A stretch of 64,000 bases of DNA from Oscillospiraceae bacterium (lineage in GTDB: Bacteria > Bacillota > Clostridia > Oscillospirales > Oscillospiraceae). The stretch's first letter is position 1. Every line of letters begins with the position of its first letter. The notes below the pieces were generated by a model. That model made no database searches. It was not told where the DNA came from and saw nothing but the letters and a program-made list of their open reading frames with translations. The stretch spans positions 21,850 to 85,849 of the forward strand of contig SVLC01000001.1 of NCBI GenBank assembly GCA_015068155.1. Reading direction: 5' to 3'. Below, one piece after another: positions 51,971 to 63,100 of this stretch. A program made the position numbers and the translations under genes.

Positions 51971-52660
51971 TTACAGCTCACCGTTTTCGTTGCTGCGGAT
52001 ACTCATGCTGATTTCCAGGTTGCCGTTCCGGCAGCGCAGCGCATCGATCAGCGCCTTCTCGGTGCCGGGTTTTTTCATAACGATCTCATAGGTCAGCCGA
52101 TTCAGGCTGCCCAGGTTGGTGGTCTTTACTGCGATCAATGTGGCGGAAGAGGTGTACTCGGCGAACAGATCATCAAAGATCTCCGCGTAGTCCAGATCCT
52201 CCGGCACTGTGATCCGCAGGTGCTTCTGCATCCGCCAATCCCGCCGCTGGCCAAAATTCATCAGGCTGTAGCACAGAATCATCACGCACATGATCGCCGC
52301 GAATAAGCCGGCGAACAGCGGATAACCCATGCCGCAGGCCAGGCCTACCGCCATAGCCAGGAAAATAGCGCCGATCTCTTTAGCCGTGCCGGGCACACTG
52401 CGGAAACGGACCAGGCTGAATGCGCCTGCCACCGCCACACCGGCGCCCAGGTTGCCATTGACCATCATGATCACCACCGTAACAATAGCCGGCAGCAGCG
52501 CCAGGGTCATCAAAAAGCTGCCGGAGCAACGGGCCCGGAAGCTGGAAACCGCCGCAATGGCCACGCCCAACACCAGCGCCACACCTACGCAGATCAAAAA
52601 CGCTTCCACGGTGATGCCGGTGGCGATATCATAAATACAAGCAAATGTCTTATCGAGCAT
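51971..52660 (-). CDS. DUF4956 membrane protein paired with a VTC-domain protein
   Basis: 229 residues. Five hydrophobic helices in the first 145 residues, including GNLGAGVAVAGAFSLVRFRS, VPGTAKEIGAIFLAMAVGLA (each family-typical), then a cytosolic ferredoxin-like tail. DUF4956 proteins are commonly encoded with VTC-domain polyphosphate polymerases. The ATG at 52660 overlaps the VTC gene end. Confidence 0.88.
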   Translation of the reverse strand: MLDKTFACIYDIATGITVEAFLICVGVALVLGVAIAAVSSFRARCSGSFLMTLALLPAIVTVVIMMVNGNLGAGVAVAGAFSLVRFRSVPGTAKEIGAIFLAMAVGLACGMGYPLFAGLFAAIMCVMILCYSLMNFGQRRDWRMQKHLRITVPEDLDYAEIFDDLFAEYTSSATLIAVKTTNLGSLNRLTYEIVMKKPGTEKALIDALRCRNGNLEISMSIRSNENGEL

Positions 52661-53357
52661 AGCCCAATCCTCTACTTTCCTCAATTGTTTCCCGCAGACC
52701 CATTTCATAGGCTCTGCCATATTTAGAGAAGGATATCCGCTGGATCTTCTGCTGAGACAAAAGATTGGTCAGCCACAGCGGAATGGCGTATTCCGCCTTT
52801 ACCTCCAGCAGCGACAGTTCCGGCGGCAGGATCGCCTGTCCATCCGGCGATGCTGCCAGGCGCAGATCGCTTCTGCGAAAACGGATCTCTCGATCCATAG
52901 TGATCCGCAGGCCGGGATCTTCCTTACCCAGCCAGGAATCCCGTTCATAACTCAGGTAAACCGCAGGCTGCAAGTCCCGGTAAAAATCCCGGAAATATGT
53001 CATTTCTCTGGTGATCTGACTATCCGGCAACCGGCCTTGGCAAGTCATGAACTGCTGCGCCTGGGCCTCCGTCACGGAAATCCGGCGCTTATAAACGATA
53101 CCTTTATACTTTTTCTTCATTTCCAAAAAAGCTTCCTGGCTGTCGCCGTAGCAGCGCAGACGCAGTTTTTCCTTATACACCGGCTTTTCCAGAGAATGGC
53201 GGATCAGCCGATGATCCGGCGTATCGTAGTAAATATTACGAATGGAGCTGTGGGGATACCGGTCCGGCATCATTTTTTCCCCGAACACCTGCTCTAAAGC
53301 TGCCCGTTGGGTGGCATCGATCAAATATTTCAGTTCTCTTCTGCAAAAAACATTCAT
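52650..53357 (-). CDS. VTC-domain polyphosphate polymerase-like protein
   Basis: 235 residues, soluble. The VTC/CYTH-type tunnel is shown by RRELKYLID near the N-terminus, SIRNIYYDTPDHRLIRHSLEKP in pieces, KEKLRLRCYG, LEMKKKYKGIVYKRR, LSYERDSW and LLEVKAEYAIPLW. Eukaryotic VTC4 makes polyphosphate from ATP; bacterial members are presumed to do the same. It overlaps the DUF4956 gene by 11 bases. Confidence 0.88.
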   Translation of the reverse strand: MNVFCRRELKYLIDATQRAALEQVFGEKMMPDRYPHSSIRNIYYDTPDHRLIRHSLEKPVYKEKLRLRCYGDSQEAFLEMKKKYKGIVYKRRISVTEAQAQQFMTCQGRLPDSQITREMTYFRDFYRDLQPAVYLSYERDSWLGKEDPGLRITMDREIRFRRSDLRLAASPDGQAILPPELSLLEVKAEYAIPLWLTNLLSQQKIQRISFSKYGRAYEMGLRETIEESRGLGYAR

Positions 53358-53380
53358 CCTGCCACCTCCTGTTTCCAAAA

Positions 53381-54109
53381 TCAATAACCCCAAGTGTACA
53401 AAATAATCAGGTACAGCACCAGCAAATGCACCGGGTAGAACAGATAGAACGCCCACTGTACCCATTTGCTGTGGGTCAGCTTACGGCCGCTGTAAAGTCC
53501 GATAGGCAGCATGGCCACCACCGCGCACATTTGCACCCGCATCTCCATTCCGAAAACCGGCAGAACTGTAGGATCCATCAGCCAGGAAATTGCCAGCATC
53601 CAAAGGGTCTGGATCAGCCATTTCTTCGGCATATTTCTGGTAAGTACAAACAACGCCATCAGCACGATGCCCAAGGCGCCGTACTGCGTATGCAACAGTT
53701 CCGCCCCGTAAGCAAAGGGGATCACCACCAGCAACTGCAGCGCCCAATGCTTGCATTTGATCATGCATATCGCCATCAAGAAGCCCAGCAGCAGGGAGAA
53801 CATCACGTTTTGCTCCTGCCAGACCAACATACCAAAGCAGGCAAAGTCCAGCGGTATCTCCGAGATCACAGCGCCAATACCCAGACGGAGCCCATACTTT
53901 ACCGGGTTTTTCGTGCGATACGCGCCCTCTGCCAGCAAATAGCAGTAGATTGGAAAAGCCAAACGGCCAATGGCCCGCAGCCAATAGACCTGGGGCAGCA
54001 GCAGCGCGCCGATATGATCCAGCAGCATACTGATACAGGCAATGATTTTCAGTCCCTCCTGGGACAAATTGGGCCTACGGATACGCCATTCCTCCTTATT
54101 TTTCCACAC
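53381..54109 (-). CDS. TraX-family membrane protein
   Basis: 242 residues with about seven hydrophobic helices. TraX stamps: LKIIACISMLLDHIGALLLP split by helix ends, LRAIGRLAFPIYCYLLAEG, and YPVHLLVLYLI at the C-terminus. F-plasmid TraX N-acetylates pilin; chromosomal homologues are acyltransferase-like proteins of unknown substrate. It lies 23 bases upstream of the VTC gene. Confidence 0.88.
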   Translation of the reverse strand: MWKNKEEWRIRRPNLSQEGLKIIACISMLLDHIGALLLPQVYWLRAIGRLAFPIYCYLLAEGAYRTKNPVKYGLRLGIGAVISEIPLDFACFGMLVWQEQNVMFSLLLGFLMAICMIKCKHWALQLLVVIPFAYGAELLHTQYGALGIVLMALFVLTRNMPKKWLIQTLWMLAISWLMDPTVLPVFGMEMRVQMCAVVAMLPIGLYSGRKLTHSKWVQWAFYLFYPVHLLVLYLIILYTWGY

Positions 54110-54179
54110 ATACCTTTAGTGTCCCTAAATTATACACTACTTTTCATTATTTTGCATCATTTTTTTGAAAATTTTTTCT

Positions 54180-54220
54180 TTTTTTTTTAAAACTCCCCCC
54201 GCCACGGCTGCGGCGGGGGC
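54180..54220 (-). terminator. Terminator after the GH2 gene
   Basis: G+C-rich stem CCCCGCC / GGCGGGG around ACGGCTGC; on the minus strand followed by GAGTTTTAAAAAAA. Confidence 0.7.
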
Positions 54221-54228
54221 AAATTGCG

Positions 54229-56454
54229 TTATTTCGGTATCCGATTGAGCTGGGCATTGATATCCAGCAACTGTTGCTTGGTGAATTTCGCATCCGCCAT
54301 GCCGCCCATCAGCGTCAGCAGCCGCAGCACCGTAAAGCCGTTCATCATGTCCATCATCTCCGGGGTCATATCGAAGCCCATCATCTGCCCGGAAGCGCCG
54401 CCCAGGCCGGCCATCCATGCGCCAAACAACGCGGCGCCTTCCCGGGTGGAAAGCACATCCCCCACCTTGTCGTTCAAAGACAGGAAACCCGCCGGCGCTT
54501 CCACATCAAACCAGTTGAGGACCGCGCCCTTTTCCACCAAGCGGTAGGCCGGATTGGGTTCTGCCACCTTGCGGATGAAGCTTTCATCCCGGCAATTACC
54601 TGCCACCGCCTCCAATCTGGTCTGTCCGGCATTGGGTACATCAAAATAGAAGAAATGGTCTTCCGCCTGCTTCTTGTCCAACAGCGCCCCATTGGCATAC
54701 AGCTCCACCTGCGGCTGATTGGAATAAACCGTGATCCTGGTCACATCCTCCACCCGATCAACATACCGTTTGCCGCACAGATGGACAAAGGGTTCCTCGC
54801 TGAGCCATGCTTTATAGGCGTAAAAGGCGTCCTTTTTATAGGATCGGTCAAAGGTGACCAAACCCTTGTGGTTTTGACCGTTTTCGCCGCCCTCAGCCCG
54901 GGCATCGGCGCCGAAGTCGAACATATTCCAAACATGGGTAGCCCAGAGATAGGGGCGGGTGAATAGCTGCTTGATCAGTTCTTCGTGATAATACGCCTGG
55001 TATTCCTCGGTGTAGTCCCCTTGCATCGGATGGGAAGTATGCCAGTTCAGCGCTTCGCAGCCATACTCCGAGCAGCCGATGGGGATCTGAGGATGCATGG
55101 CGTGGAACTTGTCAAACCAGGGGCCGTTCATGTCGGTCTGCCCGCCGTACCAGCCGAAATAATGGTTATAGCTGACCACATCCGGAATCTGCAGATAGGG
55201 ATCGTCCATTTTGCACATGGATACCGCCGCAACGGCAGTCAGCCGGGTCTTATCCATTTCATGGCACAAATCATTGAGGATACGGTGGTTTGCCAACAGA
55301 TCCTGGCCGGAACCGCCGATGCCGATCTCATTACTCAGACCCCACACCACAATGGATGGGTGATGATAATTCTGGATGATCAGCTCCTTCATCTGGCTGA
55401 TGGTGTTTTCTCTGCCGGCAGCCATGTGCTTGGAGATATAGGGGATCTCCGCCCACACCACCATGCCCTCCCGGTCACACAGATCGTAAAAGTATTGGTC
55501 GTGCTGATAGTGAGCCAAGCGGATGGTGGTGGCGCCCAGTTCGCAGATCAGCGCCATATCTTCCTGGTGATGGGCCGCAAGCAGAGCATTGCCGACACCC
55601 CAGCGGTCCTGATGTCGGGAGACGCCCCGCAAAGGATATGCCTCCCCGTTAAGCAGAAAGCCCCGCTGCGGATCAATGGCAAAGCTGCGGCAGCCAAACC
55701 GGACAGACACCTGATCCGTCACCTGCTCTCCCTCCAGCAATTGCGCCTGCAGGGTATACAGATAGGGATCCTTGCGGCCATGCCACAGGCGGACATTTTC
55801 CAGCAGCATGTCTGCCTTCGTCTGCCCGGTGATCACCTGGGCAACGATTTTTCCCGCGGCATCCAAAATAGAATATTTCAGACGCTGGCCGGCTTTGGCA
55901 TTGGTCACAAAGGCTTCTACCGCCACATGGGCGTTGCTGCCCTCCACAGTCGGCGTAACCTGCAGACCGGGACCGCCGTAATGGGACAGGTCAAAATGGC
56001 TGTCGGATACGCAGAGGATATTCACATCCCGATACAAGCCGCCGTAAAAGGTAAAATCCGCCATCTGCGGATACACCCGGTCATTGGCGGCATTGTCCAC
56101 CAAAACCGCCAACAGATTTTCCTGGGCCAGTTCCCGGGTGATCTCCACCCGGAAGGTGGAATAGCCGCCATCGTGATGACAAAGGCAGCGGCCATTGAGA
56201 TAGACATCAGCAGAAGCATTGGCGCCGTTGATCTCCAGGAAATAGCGGTCCGCCTGGGGCAGTTCCGCCTTGCTCAGCTTTTTGGCGTAGCAGCAGGTGC
56301 CCCGGAAGTAATCGTTATCCCCATCCTGGCCGTCGATGGCGTTCCAGGTATGGGGCAGATTCACCCAATGCCAGTTTTCCGGGATCTGCGCCGGTACCCG
56401 GCAGATCGCTTTGGCAAATGCCCATTTGTGGTTGATATTATAAATGGTTCTCAT
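54229..56454 (-). CDS. GH2-family beta-galactosidase-type glycosidase
   Basis: 741 residues. Jelly-roll N-terminal domain (NLPHTWNAIDGQD, YFLEINGANASADVYLNG split, TFYGGLYRDV), Ig-like domain, TIM barrel with PLRGVSRHQDR, acid/base Glu376 in WGLSNEIG and nucleophile Glu463 in CSEYGCE. The usual fourth and fifth domains are followed by an unusual Met-rich end (MMGFDMTPEMMDMMNG). No signal peptide, so cytosolic. It could act on beta-galactosides or related aryl/uronic glycosides. No transporter is adjacent. Confidence 0.9.
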   Translation of the reverse strand: MRTIYNINHKWAFAKAICRVPAQIPENWHWVNLPHTWNAIDGQDGDNDYFRGTCCYAKKLSKAELPQADRYFLEINGANASADVYLNGRCLCHHDGGYSTFRVEITRELAQENLLAVLVDNAANDRVYPQMADFTFYGGLYRDVNILCVSDSHFDLSHYGGPGLQVTPTVEGSNAHVAVEAFVTNAKAGQRLKYSILDAAGKIVAQVITGQTKADMLLENVRLWHGRKDPYLYTLQAQLLEGEQVTDQVSVRFGCRSFAIDPQRGFLLNGEAYPLRGVSRHQDRWGVGNALLAAHHQEDMALICELGATTIRLAHYQHDQYFYDLCDREGMVVWAEIPYISKHMAAGRENTISQMKELIIQNYHHPSIVVWGLSNEIGIGGSGQDLLANHRILNDLCHEMDKTRLTAVAAVSMCKMDDPYLQIPDVVSYNHYFGWYGGQTDMNGPWFDKFHAMHPQIPIGCSEYGCEALNWHTSHPMQGDYTEEYQAYYHEELIKQLFTRPYLWATHVWNMFDFGADARAEGGENGQNHKGLVTFDRSYKKDAFYAYKAWLSEEPFVHLCGKRYVDRVEDVTRITVYSNQPQVELYANGALLDKKQAEDHFFYFDVPNAGQTRLEAVAGNCRDESFIRKVAEPNPAYRLVEKGAVLNWFDVEAPAGFLSLNDKVGDVLSTREGAALFGAWMAGLGGASGQMMGFDMTPEMMDMMNGFTVLRLLTLMGGMADAKFTKQQLLDINAQLNRIPK

Positions 56455-56617
56455 AGACTCAGCCTCCAAAGGTTCAGTTGCTCCTATGGTATCACAAATC
56501 CGAGAAAAGTAAATATCCATCCTTCGTTTTTTACGGTTTCTTTACGAAATAGTTACTTATTTCCAACTTTTCACATTTTTTCTATACGCAAAAAGTCCGG
56601 CCTGTCTGCCGGACTTT

Positions 56618-57064
56618 TTACAGGTTCTTATGGAAGCACAGGCAGTTTTCCGCGCCGGCGGGGCTGCCATAATAATCCCGGATCTGATATCCGGCGGACA
56701 AATACAGTTTATGAGAATCCGTGGTATTCACCGCAGTTTCCAGGATCATCTGCCGGATGCCGGCAGCAGCGGCATCCGCCTCCAGCGCCGCCATCAGCGC
56801 CCGGGCCGCGCCTCGGCGCCGGTACGCCGGCAGCACATACAGCCGCTTCAGTTCCGCGGTCTTCTCGTCCAGCCGCTTCCATGCGCCGCAGCCCACCGGA
56901 ACCTCCGCTTCATAAGCCACCGCCAGGGCGGTCATGTTTTCCGGGCGGTTTGGCTCGGCATAACGGTTTTGGATCTCCCCCACCAGTTCAAAATAATATG
57001 CGTCCAGTTTTGCCGCCAGCATCCGAAAATCCGGGCTGGAGGCAGGCACAAAGCAGATCTGCAT
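56618..57064 (-). CDS. GNAT-family N-acetyltransferase
   Basis: 148 residues. Acetyl-CoA-binding loop YVLPAYRRRGAARALM (R/QxxGxG/A type), MTALAVAYEAEVPVGCGAW before it, and a C-terminal YLSAGYQIRDYYG. Substrate unknown; small-molecule or protein N-terminal acetylation are both possible. The ATG at 57064 is 8 bases after GAGG; an alternative is 57073. Confidence 0.88.
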   Translation of the reverse strand: MQICFVPASSPDFRMLAAKLDAYYFELVGEIQNRYAEPNRPENMTALAVAYEAEVPVGCGAWKRLDEKTAELKRLYVLPAYRRRGAARALMAALEADAAAAGIRQMILETAVNTTDSHKLYLSAGYQIRDYYGSPAGAENCLCFHKNL

Positions 57065-57115
57065 AGCCATCACCTCACGGTTATTTTAGCACAACCTTCT
57101 ACAATTGGCAAGAAA

Positions 57116-57149
57116 AACCAAAGCACCCCCGGATGGGAGTGCTTTGGTT
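57116..57149. terminator. Terminator between the LRR gene and the acetyltransferase gene
   Basis: Stem AACCAAAGCAC / GTGCTTTGGTT; A-rich on one side. About 30 bases after the LRR stop. Confidence 0.75.
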
Positions 57150-57180
57150 GGAAAGGAGGGGCCTTGCGACCGAAACGGGT

Positions 57181-60100
57181 TTATTCCTCGGATTGCAGTT
57201 CCGGGGGCCACTGCACATCTTCAGGCATGGTATCCTTGAAGTAGAAGGTCACCCGCGGGTCTGCATCTGCCATAACGGTGTCGATAATGCTTTCCTTTGC
57301 TTTGATCTCCTCATAGGTATGATTGTAGAAGTAGACGGTCAATTCGCCAGCCACATTTACGAAGGTCGCCGCGGTCATATCCAGTTCGGTAGGATCGATC
57401 CACACTTCCTTCAGATCGGGAGCATTGGCAAAGCCGGTCTTGCTCTCATCGGTCTGCCAGCAGAACAGAGGACCTGTGAGGATAATGTAGCGGTTGGGAT
57501 AACCGGCCAGGACATTTTCCATGAAGGTGGTGTCATACCAGTCGTAGAGATCCATCAAATTCAGCTTATAGCAGCCGACAAAGCAGTACCGCGCAGGGAA
57601 ATTGGACATCCGTGTCGTACTCAGATTCTTGTAAGCGACCACAGTGCCGTTTTCATCCCGCACAAAATTGGATTCCTGCAGCTTGGGATAGGCATTGATG
57701 GTAGTCAGGTTGCTGCACATGTAGAAGCAATAGGTGCCGCCAAGGGTGGGAGAAGAATTGTGGGAATAGACATTCACCGTCTCCAAGGAGGTACAGTACG
57801 CAAAGGCATAGGCACCCATGGCTGTCACATAATAAGGAATGGACATTTCCTTGAGCTTCTCACAGCCGTAGAAGAAGTAGTTGCCCAGGCTGGTCTTTTC
57901 TGTGTACTTCAGTTCCTCAAACACCGCCGTCTCCAGCAACTTGCAGCCGTAGAATACGCCCTCTGTGGTCAGGTTGGTGATGTACCTGGGGATCACCACA
58001 TTGGTAATGCTGGTATTGGCAAACATATAGGACGGAATGCTGGTCATACGGTCGTGCAGGATCAGCTCGGTAATGCCGGTACAGCCGTCCAGCAGATGGG
58101 TGCCCAGCTTGGTGGGTTCCACGGTGGCAGGGATCTCCTCAAAGGAGAAGTTGGTCAGGCCGGTGCAGTTGGCGAAGGCATAGTCGCCGATCTCCTTGAC
58201 GGTGTACGGAATCGCCACATTGTTCAGGTTCTGGCAGCCCTCGAAGGCGTGGGCGCCCACACTCTGCACACCGGGATGGAAGGTGATGCTTTCGATGGCT
58301 GCGCTGCTGAAAGCGTAATCCGGGATCTCCAGGATCTGCTCCGGCACCACAAAGTTCTTCATCTGCGCGCCGGCAAAGGCGCCGGGAGCGATCTCACGGA
58401 CGGTTTCGGGGAAGGTGAAAACTTCTGCCGTGAGGCTTGCGGGATAGTACAGCAGCACAGTCATATCCACATTGTACAGCACGCCTTCATATTCTCTGAA
58501 GTCGGTGCTGTCGGGATCCAGTTCAAAGCTCTGGATACCGGAGCAGCCCATATAGGGGTTGCCTGCGATGCTGGAAATGGAGGCGGGGATGTACGCCTTC
58601 TGCAGTTTTTCGCTGTAGGCAAAGGCATAGGCACCCAAATATTCCAGGCCGAAGACCACATCGGCCTTTTCCAGCATATCGCAATCGAAGAAGGCCTCGT
58701 CGCCCAGATACAGCAGTTCCGGAGACAGATCTGCATTCACCAAGTTGTCACAATTCTTGAAGGCCTTGCTGGCGATGGTACGCACGGTAACGGGCATATC
58801 AAAATACGCCAAGCCGCTGTTTTCGAAGCAGGAAACGCCAATGGACAGCAGACCCTCGGGCAGAATGATGGTCTGCAGGGCGGTGGTGTTGGCAAAGATG
58901 CCGATGCCCCAATCCGGATTGTCTGCAAGAACATCGTTGACACCCAGAGCAATCATCTGGCTGTCTTCAGCAAAGGTCACCTTCTCCAGGCTGGTGCAGC
59001 CGTCAAAGGCATAGCCGCCGATCTCCGTGACACGCGCGGGGATGACGATCTCCTTCAGCCCAGTCAGGCCGTATGCGGCATAGCTGTTGATGGTCAGCAG
59101 GCTCTCGGGCAGCAGCAGAGTCTCCAGGCTGGTGCAGCCGTCAAACATTCTGCTGGGCCAAACCGTGATGTTGGTACAGGCGGACATATCCACATTCTTC
59201 AGGCTGGTGCAGCCGTTGAACAGGTCCACTCGCTTTACGCCGCTGATGGTGGCTTCCTGAAGCGTGGTCAACGAAGCGGGCAGCGCGATGGATTCCAGGC
59301 TGGTACACTTGTTAAACACACCGTAAGCCAGGAAGGTCAGTTGACTGCCTTCGGCGAAGTAGACACGCTTCAATCCGGTATGGTATGCAAAGGCGCTTTG
59401 ACCGATCTCTCTGACGGTGGAGGGAATGGTGATCTCCTCCAATGCATAGTGGCGGGTATTTTCATCGGACAGGACATTGCCTTCGATAAATTCCAGGCCT
59501 TCCTGCATCACGAACTTGGTCAGGCCGGAGCAGCCACGGAAGGCATACCGTTCCAGATTGCTCAGGGCAGCAGGCAGAATGACCTCTGTCAGAGACTTGC
59601 AGCCGGAGAACGCGCTACCGCCGAGGATCCTCAGATTATCCGGCAGGTTCGCGCTCTTCAGGGCGGTGCAGCCGCTAAAGGCACTGTCTTCGATCACATT
59701 CAGCGCGCTGTTTTCCGCAAAGGTCACGGTCTGCAGGTCCAAACAGTTGATAAATGCGCAGTAGCTGATCTGCTTCACGCTGGCAGGAATGCGGATGCTG
59801 GTGATCTTCGCGCCATGCAGCGCATAATCGCCAATATTCTCCAGGCCTTCCGGCAGCACCAGTTCGGCACCGGGGAAGTCCTTCAGGGACAGTGGCGCCA
59901 GCATAACCACCGTATTGGGGATCTTAAAGCCGGTGGGATCCTTGCCTTTGGGATAGTAATACAGAATGGTCTCGGCAAGGTCATAGATAACGCCATCCAC
60001 CATCTTGAAATTGCGGCTGTTTTCAGGAATGATCACAGTCTCCAGGTTGGGCGCCATGAAGAACAGATGCATATCGCTGCCCAAGCTGGTCAGATTTCTG

Positions 60101-63100
60101 GACAGCTTCACGGTTTTCAGATTCTCGCAGCTGGAGAAAATACCTTCCGAGATGGACAGCACGCTATCCGGCATTTGGAATTCGGAAATAGCGGTGCCGG
60201 AGAAGGCGTAGGAGCCGATAAAGCGCAGGCTGCTGCCTTCCGCGAAGGTGATGCTGGCCAGGGAGGAACAATCCTTAAATGCCCATGTGCCAATAGAAGT
60301 AACCGTGGCAGGTACCTCGAAGGCGGTCAGCGCTGTACAGCCATTGAATACGCTGAGGGGCAGCTCATCATACTGGCTATCCTTGCCGATGGACAACGCA
60401 GCCAGCTTTTTGCAGCCATAGAAAGCGCACGCGCCTATACGGTCCACCGAAGGAATGATCAGTTCGGTGAGGTATGCGCAGTCCTTGAAGGCGCTGTCTT
60501 CAATGCTTCTCAGATGGGCATCCTGATTGAAGATGATCTGCGTGTTGTTTTTCAGCCCGTAGAAGCACTGCAGACCGATGACTGCCAGGTGAGAAGGCAG
60601 ATAGACGGTGATCTTAGCGGCCGGAGAGAAAACTGCGTAAGTCTCGCCGGGACACTGGCTGTCATGGACGACGGTAGTATTGCCAATCTCCAGCAATGCT
60701 TCACCGTAGTTGGCATCGGTGGTGTCGTATTCCTCGAAGCGGATGGTAGAAAGCTTGGTCTTGTAGAAGGCGCCGTTTTCCACCTTACGGACCTCCTTGG
60801 GAACCGTCAGTTCGCCGTTCTTAGCGGGAGGACAGTAAAGCAGGATCTCCGGCACACCTTCGACATTCAACTCGTAAACCACGCCGTCAATGGAGGTAAA
60901 GTATTCGCCGCCGGGTTCCACATCCACGACCTTCAGCGACGTGTTGCCCTTGAACACATCCGCAAAGTTCTTGAACGTACTCTTACCATTCCAGTCAGTC
61001 CGATCGTAAGCCTTTGTCAGTCTGGCGGGGAGCACGATTTCCTTGAATCTGGCATTGTAGAAAGCCTCTTTCATAATGGTCAGCTCCGCGGTGCCCTCCA
61101 GTTCAAAGGTCACATTGGTCAAGCTGGTGGTGGAGAATGCCCGGTAGTCGATCATGGTTACGGATGCCGGAATATGGACCTTGGTGATCTTGGTATTATA
61201 GAACGCATTTTCTCCGATTGTCTCCAGCTTGGCGCCCAGCGTCACGCTGGTCAGCGCGTTGGCGTAGGCAAATGCGTTTTTGCCGATGACCGTCAGTTGG
61301 CTGTTCTCGCCCATGGTCACCGTCTTGAGGGAGGTCTGATTGGAGAAGGCGTAAGCGCCGATGCGGACGGCACGGTTGGGTACCGCAAATTCTGTGAACT
61401 TTGTACCGTAGAAAACGCCGTTGGAATTGGTGCTGTTTTCCAAGGTGCCGATGGTCAAAGGCTTGTCGCCATCCTCGAAGGTAACAGAGGTCAACGCAGT
61501 GCTTGCAAACGCGCCGTCGCCGATGGTCTCCACGGCAGCGGGAATCACAATGCTGGTGATCTTTGTCTTTTTCAGCATGCCCGCAGGCAGCTCCTTGATG
61601 CCGGCAGGAATGGTAAAGCTTTCCAATCCGGCTTCTTCAAAGGCGCTGGCACCGATGGCAGTGGTGCCGGTGGGCAATAAGATCGTCGCCAATTTGGTAC
61701 ATCTTGCGAAAGCATTGTCGCCAATCACCATAGCAGAATTGGGGTTTTCAAACACCACTTCGGTTATGTTGAAGCAATTATCAAAGGCATAGGCGCCGAT
61801 TTCGGTGACATTTTTACCGATGGTCACCTTGGTGATCTTGGTATTGCCCTGGAACACCGTATTGCCGATCTTCCTCATATCCGGGTGCAGCTTGCTCAGG
61901 TCGCCATCCAGCGCCTTGGGGTAGAACAGGATCTCTTCGTAATCCTTGGTGTACAGCGCGCCTTCATAGGAAACCAGGTGACGGTTCGCCGGATCCACCT
62001 CGATTTGCCGCAGCGCATCGCAACCGGAGAAGACAGAACCATCAAAAGAAGTGATGGAAGCAGGCAGATTGACCGTACTCAGCTTGGTGCAGCCGCCAAA
62101 CACGTTGACACCAAAGCTGATCTGCTTGCCGTAAGGCGCGAAGGAAACTTCCCACAGGGCGGTACATCCGGAGAAAGCGCCATCACCCACGCTGGTGGTA
62201 TCGGCAGGAATCGTCAGTTCCGCCAGAGCGGTGCAGCCGGCAAAGGCTTCTGCGCCGATGCTTTCGATCCTGGCGCCGTCAGTGAAAACCAAACTGCTCA
62301 GGCTGTTGTTCGCCGCAAAGCTACGGTAGCCGATGCTGATGCGGGTGCCTGCCTCAAAGACTATGTTACGCAGCTTTGCCAGGCCCTCAAATGCGCTGTC
62401 GCCGATGACGGTCAGGCCCTTATCTGTTTTACCGGCACCCCGGAAGGTCACGGTGGTGATATTGCTGCAGCCGGCAAAGGCGCGGTTCAAGATTTGCAGA
62501 TTGTCATTGCGGCCGCCCAGTATCTCCAACTCCGTAATGCCGGTACAGCCTTCAAAGGCGGATATGCCGATAGAGGTAACATAAGCAGGAATGGTCAGCT
62601 TAGTCAGGTTCGGGCGGTTGGCGAACGCCTTGGGGCCTATATGACGGATGCCCAGGGGGATCTCATATTCGCCGCTGACCGACATGGTCACATACAGAAT
62701 GGTATCGCCAATGTCGTTGCAGATCATATTATTCCGGGTGCTGTACTGATTGCCGCCCTCTTCGATCTCCAGGGTCTGCAGTTTCACGAACTGGTTCAGC
62801 ATTTGCAGATCCATTTCCGCCAAACGGGCGGGCAGCCGCAGCGTTTTCAGGTTTGCCGTTCTGTAGAAGGCTTCCGGATCAATGGTCAGGGAATTTGTTC
62901 CGCCGGTTTTGAATTCCAAAGTCTCCAGGCTGTTGCAGGAATAGAACGCATTGGGCATGATCTCTGCCACACCGGTGCCGACAGTCAGATGGGTGATCTT
63001 GGAGTAGCGGAATACCTTGTCACGGATCACGTTTACATGATCCGGAATCACATATTCGCCGGTCTTGCCTCTGGGGAAAATTTCCAGATACACAGTGCCC

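Noticed and set aside
57133-61680. A 1515-codon open frame on the + strand opposite the LRR gene
   Set aside because: It is an antisense shadow: the codon structure of the repeat protein keeps the opposite frame open. No domain, ribosome site or promoter supports it.
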